A stretch of DNA of 64,000 bases. It comes from Bradyrhizobium sp. WBOS07 (GTDB lineage: Bacteria; Pseudomonadota; Alphaproteobacteria; Rhizobiales; Xanthobacteraceae). Numbering within the stretch: the stretch's first letter is position 1; every line of letters begins with the position of its first letter. A program made the translations under genes and the position numbers. The stretch spans positions 5,165,501 to 5,229,500 of the forward strand of contig NZ_CP029008.1 in the NCBI RefSeq assembly GCF_024585165.1, given 5' to 3'. The notes under the pieces are model-generated. The model saw only the letters and a program-made list of their open reading frames with translations. It did no database searches and had not been told where the DNA came from. This document shows positions 63,965 through 64,000 of the stretch, in pieces.

Positions 63965-64000
63965 AGCCGACCTTGTCCACCAGCGAGGCCGCAGCCTTGC
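63954..64000 (-). CDS. C-terminal end of a probable iron-binding periplasmic protein
   Basis: Only the last 15 codons lie in the window (KAAASLVDKVGFDN then stop). The ending and its place just before an FbpB-type permease fit a ferric-iron solute-binding protein such as FbpA, but so little is seen that this rests mainly on context. The stop lies inside the start of the permease gene. Confidence 0.55.
   Translation of the reverse strand, partial: KAAASLVDKVGFDN

Overview
The window looks like chromosomal DNA of a Bradyrhizobium-type alphaproteobacterium (Nitrobacteraceae). Pointers are the high GC, the gene sets (pal-cpoB-tilS-ftsH; pyk-DUF1036-DUF1244-GapR; a tiny aa3-oxidase subunit IV next to three-part pnt; an S21 protein with a Gly/Arg/Pro tail) and short dispersed palindromes of kinds I associate with that group. 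This assignment rests on recognition, not on a database search. No rRNA, tRNA, CRISPR array, insertion sequence or prophage was seen.

Layout. 1-8.2 kb: a c-di-GMP enzyme cut by the left edge, a FeeM-like acyltransferase, then pal, cpoB, tilS and ftsH, ending in a strong terminator. 8.3-10.5 kb: a tandem universal stress protein and an APC permease. 10.6-16.9 kb: an unassigned envelope-glycan locus with two paralogous multi-pass proteins, a third multi-pass protein, a GtrB/DPM1-like glycosyltransferase and a methyltransferase. 17.3-18.7 kb: an orphan Flp pilin and a TetR regulator. 18.8-22.5 kb: pyruvate kinase and small DUF genes including GapR. 22.5-28.3 kb: two cell-wall enzymes (M15-like DUF882, L,D-transpeptidase) and an NtrC-like regulator. 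28.5-31.1 kb: oligoendopeptidase F and a MazE/Doc-type toxin-antitoxin pair. 31.2-34.4 kb: cytochrome oxidase subunit IV and pntAA-pntAB-pntB. 34.4-38.3 kb: a small His/Cys protein, a hydrolase, two cation antiporters and a cupin. 38.4-43.1 kb: a repeat-rich anchored protein, a TPR lipoprotein, rpsU, aqpZ and purEK. 43.3-49.4 kb: a GGDEF protein, four very small proteins, an LhgO-like oxidase and a second large PAS-GGDEF-EAL protein. 49.5-51.5 kb: a frameshifted glpD and a toxin-antitoxin pair whose toxin is also frameshifted. 51.6-57.8 kb: potABC without a binding protein, and a carbohydrate ABC transporter without an ATPase. 58-64 kb: an AsmA protein, the CoA-transferase scoAB, a GNAT protein and a ferric-iron ABC permease with the last codons of its binding protein.

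Common themes are envelope upkeep (Pal/CpoB, peptidoglycan enzymes, AsmA, candidate glycosylation locus), c-di-GMP signalling (three GGDEF proteins) and nutrient uptake. The best candidates for undescribed biology are the 10.6-16.9 kb glycan locus, the 56-residue protein with two WHxSH motifs and a CGC at 34.4 kb, a 37-codon ORF overlapping the second c-di-GMP gene, and the 16-bp tandem array downstream of rpsU. The two frameshifts within about 0.8 kb (glpD and the ParE-like toxin) need read-level checking before any biological reading.
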